Assembly: GCA_019911985.1 (NCBI GenBank)
Contig: JAIOJO010000545.1
Coordinates: forward strand, 1-6,678
Direction: 5' to 3'
DNA: 6,678 nt
Source: Sulfuricellaceae bacterium
GTDB taxonomy: Bacteria > Pseudomonadota > Gammaproteobacteria > Burkholderiales > UBA9220
Shown here: one piece after another, positions 4,014 to 6,678 of the stretch
Numbering within the stretch: position 1 is the stretch's first letter
How the letters are laid out: the number at the start of each line of letters is the position of its first letter
Position numbers and translations under genes: made by a program
The notes under the pieces: model-generated
Told to the model about the DNA's origin: nothing
The model's input: the letters and a program-made list of their open reading frames with translations, nothing else
The model's database searches: none

Positions 4014-6234
4014 GTTTCGGGCTGCCTTCGCCGGGTTTGCCGCCCAGCATGATGGCTTCGTCCACCTTGAGGCCCTTGGGCACTTGGTGGGTGATGAAGA
4101 GCACGGTGGCTTTGCCGCGCAGGCGGTTGACGGTGGCGGCGAAATGTTCGGCGGTGGCTTGGTCGAGGTGGCTGACGGCTTCGTCGAAGATGAGGATTTT
4201 GGGGCGCTTGAGCAGGGCGCGGGCGATGGCGAGGCGCTGTTTCTGGCCGCCGGAGAGGCCCGCGCCGTGCTCGCCGATTTCGGTCTGGTAGCCTTGCGGA
4301 AGTTTGTCGATGACGTCGTGGATTTCCGCCATGCGGCAGGCTTCCACCACCTGTTCGAAGCTGGCATGGGGGCTGGCCAGGATGAGGTTGTCGTAGACGG
4401 TGCCGGAGAACAACATGGTTTCCTGGGGTACGACGCCGAAGTAGCTGCGCAGCTCGTTGGCGGAGAGGTGTCGGATGTCGCGCCCGTCGATCAGCAGGCG
4501 GCCGTCGCTGGGCAGGTAGAAGCCTTGCAGCAGCTTGGCGAGGGTGCTCTTGCCCGAGCCGCTCGGCCCCATCAGCAACACGCAGCGCCCCGGCCGGACG
4601 GTGAAGCTGAGATTGCGGTAGAGGTAGGGCAGGTCGTCGCCGTAGCGGAAGCTGATGCCGTCCACTTCGATCAATCCCGACCCGCCGGGCGGACGCGAGG
4701 GGACAATGGAATAAGGCTCGCCCGGCACGCCCATGACGTCGCCCAGGCGCTTGACGGCGATGGACGCCTGCTGGAATTCCTGCCAGATGCCCACCAAGCG
4801 CATCACCGGCCCGGACAGCCGGCCGGCGAACATCTGGAAGGCGACCAGCATGCCGATGGTGAAGCGGTCGTCGCTCATCACCTGCCACGCGCCGACGCAC
4901 AGCACGGCGAGGGTTTGCAGTTGATCCAGGGTATTGGCGGCGGTGTTGTAGCCGTTGGAGAGTTGCCGGGTGTTGAAGCCGGCGGCGAGGTAGTCGGCCA
5001 GATAGCCGCCGAAGCGGTGCTTGAGCTGGGGCTCCATTTGCAGGGATTTGACGGTTTCCATGCCGGAGATGTATTCGGTGAGGAATGCCTGGTTGCGCGC
5101 TCCCAGCAGGAATTGCCGGTTGAGCCGCTCGCGCAGCAAGGGCGTGACGGCGAAGCTCAAGACCGCGACGAGGGACAGCATGGCCAGCACGATCAGCGTG
5201 AGCGGCCAACTGTAGTAGAACATCACGGCGAGGAAAATCACCAGGAAAGGCAGGTCGAGCAACAGCGAGGCCGCCGTGCCGGTGATGAACTCGCGTATGG
5301 TTTCCACGCCGTGGATGCGCGCCACCAGGGTGCCGGTGGAGCGGTGCTCGTAGTAGCGCAGCGGCAATTCCATCAAGCGCTCGAAGACGCGGCTGCCGAG
5401 CACGGCGTCGATGCGGTTGCCGGTGTGGAGCACCAGGTATTGCCGCACCCAGGTCATCACGGCGGTGAAGATCATGAAGGCGGCCAGGGCCACGGCGATC
5501 ACGGCGAGGGTGCTGGCGGTATGGTGCACCACGACTTTGTCGATGATGACCTGGGTGAACAGCGGGGTGGCCAGGCCGACCAGTTGAATCGCCAGGGAAG
5601 CGAGCAGGACTTCCTGCCACAGTTTTTTGTGCTTGAGGAGTTCGGGCACGAACCATTGGAAGCCGAAGCGGGGCGCGGCGGCGGGCTCGCCGTCGCCGCC
5701 CGCGTCCGCCCGTGCAGGAGTGGCGAGCAAGGCCCAGGGCTCGAAGGCGTCGAGCAGTTCGTCCGCCGGGATAGATTGCGGGGCAGTATCGCCGGGCCTG
5801 AAATAAGCCGCCTGCTCGCCGTCGCAGCGCACCACCAAGGCCAAGCGGCGCGCCGGCGGGGATGGCGACGCGAAACCTTGCGCCTTGAGAAAAACGAGAT
5901 AGGGCACGGGCAAGCGCCCGATGCGGCCCTTGTCGAGCGGCTGCAACCCGCTTTTCAAACCCAGGCCAATAGCCGCCTGGCGCAACATGGCCAGGGTGTA
6001 GGGCGGAGGGTTTTGCTGCAGCAGCAGATTGGCGTCGAAAGGAATGCGGTGCACTTGGCACAGGCTGCCCAGCGCCCAAAGACTATCGTCCCGCTCCACT
6101 CCCCAATGGAGCAAATCTTTTCCCGGCTCTTCCGCCTCGCGCCATTTCAAGCGCCGCGCCAGCGGCAACAGCAAGCCGCCCGCCTTGGCATACCATGCCG
6201 CCCAGACGGAACGGTTCCGCCATGTCTCGGCCAT
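3997..6234 (-). CDS. Type I secretion ABC transporter (HlyB/RtxB-like permease-ATPase)
   Basis: 745 aa from the ATG at 6234, chosen because GGGAGG (6239-6244) lies four bases before it; ATGs at 6255 and 6249 lack such a site. Residues about 38-128 are a C39-peptidase-like domain in which the catalytic Cys is absent (DDSLWALGSL where proteases have a DC motif), as in HlyB, where it holds the unfolded RTX substrate. Residues about 200-490 are the exporter membrane domain with several helices (WQEVLLASLAIQLVGLATPL, LLLDLPFLVIFLAVMFYY). The ATPase domain has Walker A GPSGSGKST (556-564), Q-loop Gln604, signature LSGGQKQR (660-667), Walker B ILIFDEA (680-686) and switch His716. The D-loop is SHLD rather than the common SALD. 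It sits in the inner membrane and drives one-step export together with a HlyD-type adaptor and TolC. The RTX lipase downstream on the same strand is a plausible cargo. The adaptor gene is not in the window. Confidence 0.93.
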   Translation of the reverse strand: MAETWRNRSVWAAWYAKAGGLLLPLARRLKWREAEEPGKDLLHWGVERDDSLWALGSLCQVHRIPFDANLLLQQNPPPYTLAMLRQAAIGLGLKSGLQPLDKGRIGRLPVPYLVFLKAQGFASPSPPARRLALVVRCDGEQAAYFRPGDTAPQSIPADELLDAFEPWALLATPARADAGGDGEPAAAPRFGFQWFVPELLKHKKLWQEVLLASLAIQLVGLATPLFTQVIIDKVVVHHTASTLAVIAVALAAFMIFTAVMTWVRQYLVLHTGNRIDAVLGSRVFERLMELPLRYYEHRSTGTLVARIHGVETIREFITGTAASLLLDLPFLVIFLAVMFYYSWPLTLIVLAMLSLVAVLSFAVTPLLRERLNRQFLLGARNQAFLTEYISGMETVKSLQMEPQLKHRFGGYLADYLAAGFNTRQLSNGYNTAANTLDQLQTLAVLCVGAWQVMSDDRFTIGMLVAFQMFAGRLSGPVMRLVGIWQEFQQASIAVKRLGDVMGVPGEPYSIVPSRPPGGSGLIEVDGISFRYGDDLPYLYRNLSFTVRPGRCVLLMGPSGSGKSTLAKLLQGFYLPSDGRLLIDGRDIRHLSANELRSYFGVVPQETMLFSGTVYDNLILASPHASFEQVVEACRMAEIHDVIDKLPQGYQTEIGEHGAGLSGGQKQRLAIARALLKRPKILIFDEAVSHLDQATAEHFAATVNRLRGKATVLFITHQVPKGLKVDEAIMLGGKPGEGSPKREGVE

Positions 6235-6238
6235 ATTT

Positions 6239-6244
6239 CCTCCC
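6239..6244 (-). promoter_or_regulatory. Shine-Dalgarno site of the ABC exporter gene
   Basis: GGGAGG on the minus strand, four bases before the ATG at 6234. It fixes this start over the in-frame ATGs at 6249 and 6255. Confidence 0.7.
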
Positions 6245-6255
6245 TGCATCTTCAT

Positions 6256-6678
6256 CGGGGAGGATAGGCCGCCGTCCGGCGGGTGCCTGGACGAGGCGAT
6301 GCGCTTGGGCCGCTAGGCGCTACGGCCGCGGCCCTTTCCTCCCTCAATTTTTTGCGGCCCTCTACGGGGCTATGCGGGGAAATCTAGCATGAACATCAGC
6401 GCTTGCCACCTACCAGAACAGGTAGTATTTGAGAATGCAAGCACTCGTAAAAACACCGCTTTTACAACACGAACCCGGAAAAACGGGAACGGAACCCCGC
6501 TATTCCGCTCGGCGGTTCTGTCTTATGACGAACTCGTAGCGGGGCTGTTTAATCGGGCCTAAATGTTGTTAGACGAAAACGTTTATCTGCGCCCCAGCGG
6601 CCCCGTTCGCCGGCCTCGGCCCCGAGGCCGCTCCGGCGCTAGCCTTAGCTTGTGCCTCTAGCCTAGGCGGCAAAGCAC
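6256..6678. other. Gene-free, hairpin-rich region upstream of the ABC exporter
   Basis: No frame here has both a credible start and coding character on either strand. The promoter of the exporter is expected here, but I could not pick a convincing -35/-10 pair. The part next to the gene has a GC-rich inverted repeat (GGGCCGC 6307-6313 / GCGGCCC 6328-6334). The far end has a tight stem (GGCCTCGG 6612-6619 / CCGAGGCC 6622-6629). The cluster between them is listed separately. Confidence 0.6.
6401..6544. other. Tandem stem-loop cluster, possible structured RNA or leader
   Basis: Four consecutive foldable units lie in 144 bases. (1) GCTTGC 6401-6406 / GCAAGC 6437-6442 encloses CTACC 6410-6414 / GGTAG 6421-6425. 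(2) GTAAAA 6447-6452 / TTTTAC 6460-6465. (3) CCCG 6474-6477 / CGGG 6484-6487. (4) An outer stem CCCCGCTA 6495-6502 / TAGCGGGG 6537-6544 encloses CCGC 6505-6508 / GCGG 6512-6515 and GTTC-GTC (6515-6522, bulged T) / GAC-GAAC 6527-6533, which makes a three-way junction. On the minus strand it would lie in the 5' leader of the exporter gene. No known RNA family is recognised. Confidence 0.4.

Noticed and set aside
3095..6079. 994-codon open frame on the minus strand
   Set aside because: It is a second frame of the exporter gene (Arg/Pro/Ala-rich) that reads on through the hairpin and antisense to the toxin-antitoxin relics. There is no domain and no start site.
4084..6267. Very long open frame (727 codons) on the plus strand
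   Set aside because: It is the exact antisense of the ABC exporter, whose domains and motifs are unmistakable. The plus-strand product is an Ala/Gly/Glu/His-rich mirror with no motif.
6551..6580. Possible integron attC site (GTTAGAC at 6568-6574, GCCTAAA at 6559-6565)
   Set aside because: No matching RYYYAAC/GTTRRRY partner at attC distance on either strand, and no cassette-like gene or integrase next to it.

Overview
The window looks like accessory DNA from a GC-rich proteobacterium, most likely a gammaproteobacterium. The evidence is a high-GC coding style with strong GGAGG-type Shine-Dalgarno sites, a type I secretion ABC transporter, RTX repeats, type II toxin-antitoxin relics and a GTAGGAGCGA-type REP-like inverted repeat. 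I cannot name a genus. The central part (about 1.65-2.0 kb and 2.45-3.1 kb) is visibly more AT-rich than the transporter gene, which suggests acquired DNA.

Layout, right to left along the minus strand. 6256-6678 has no gene but is packed with short inverted repeats, a possible structured leader or RNA. 6234-3997 encodes a HlyB-type ABC exporter with a catalytically dead C39-like domain. A strong ribosome binding site and ATG overlap its stop codon, but the frame they open runs into a REP-like hairpin after six codons, so the usual next gene (for example a HlyD-type adaptor) is missing here. On the plus strand, 3212-3886 holds toxin-antitoxin debris: a RelE/HigB-type toxin without its N-terminal half, an intact-looking HigA-like antitoxin and the C-terminal half of a HicB-like antitoxin.

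The minus strand then resumes. Two diverged copies of a ~172-bp direct repeat (R2 at 3042-3215, R1 at 2449-2620) each carry the same ribosome binding site and the same first 14 codons, joined to different downstream sequences. R2 leads into an unrecognised 126-aa, five-cysteine protein. R1 leads into a 62-aa orphan piece of RTX repeat that is clearly copied from, or shared with, the RTX region of the lipase gene. That stub overlaps the start of a 182-aa membrane protein gene by ATGA, which in turn overlaps by ATGA the start of a large RTX protein with an N-terminal lipase-like GHSLGG domain. The RTX protein runs off the left edge.

How the parts may work together (inference): the RTX lipase is a plausible type I secretion substrate and the exporter is a plausible route, although no adaptor or outer-membrane component is in the window. 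The membrane protein, translated in lock-step just before the lipase, is a candidate accessory or immunity partner. The repeated 5' module, the orphan RTX piece and the decapitated toxin gene suggest that this locus has been reshaped by recombination, in the manner of polymorphic toxin loci.
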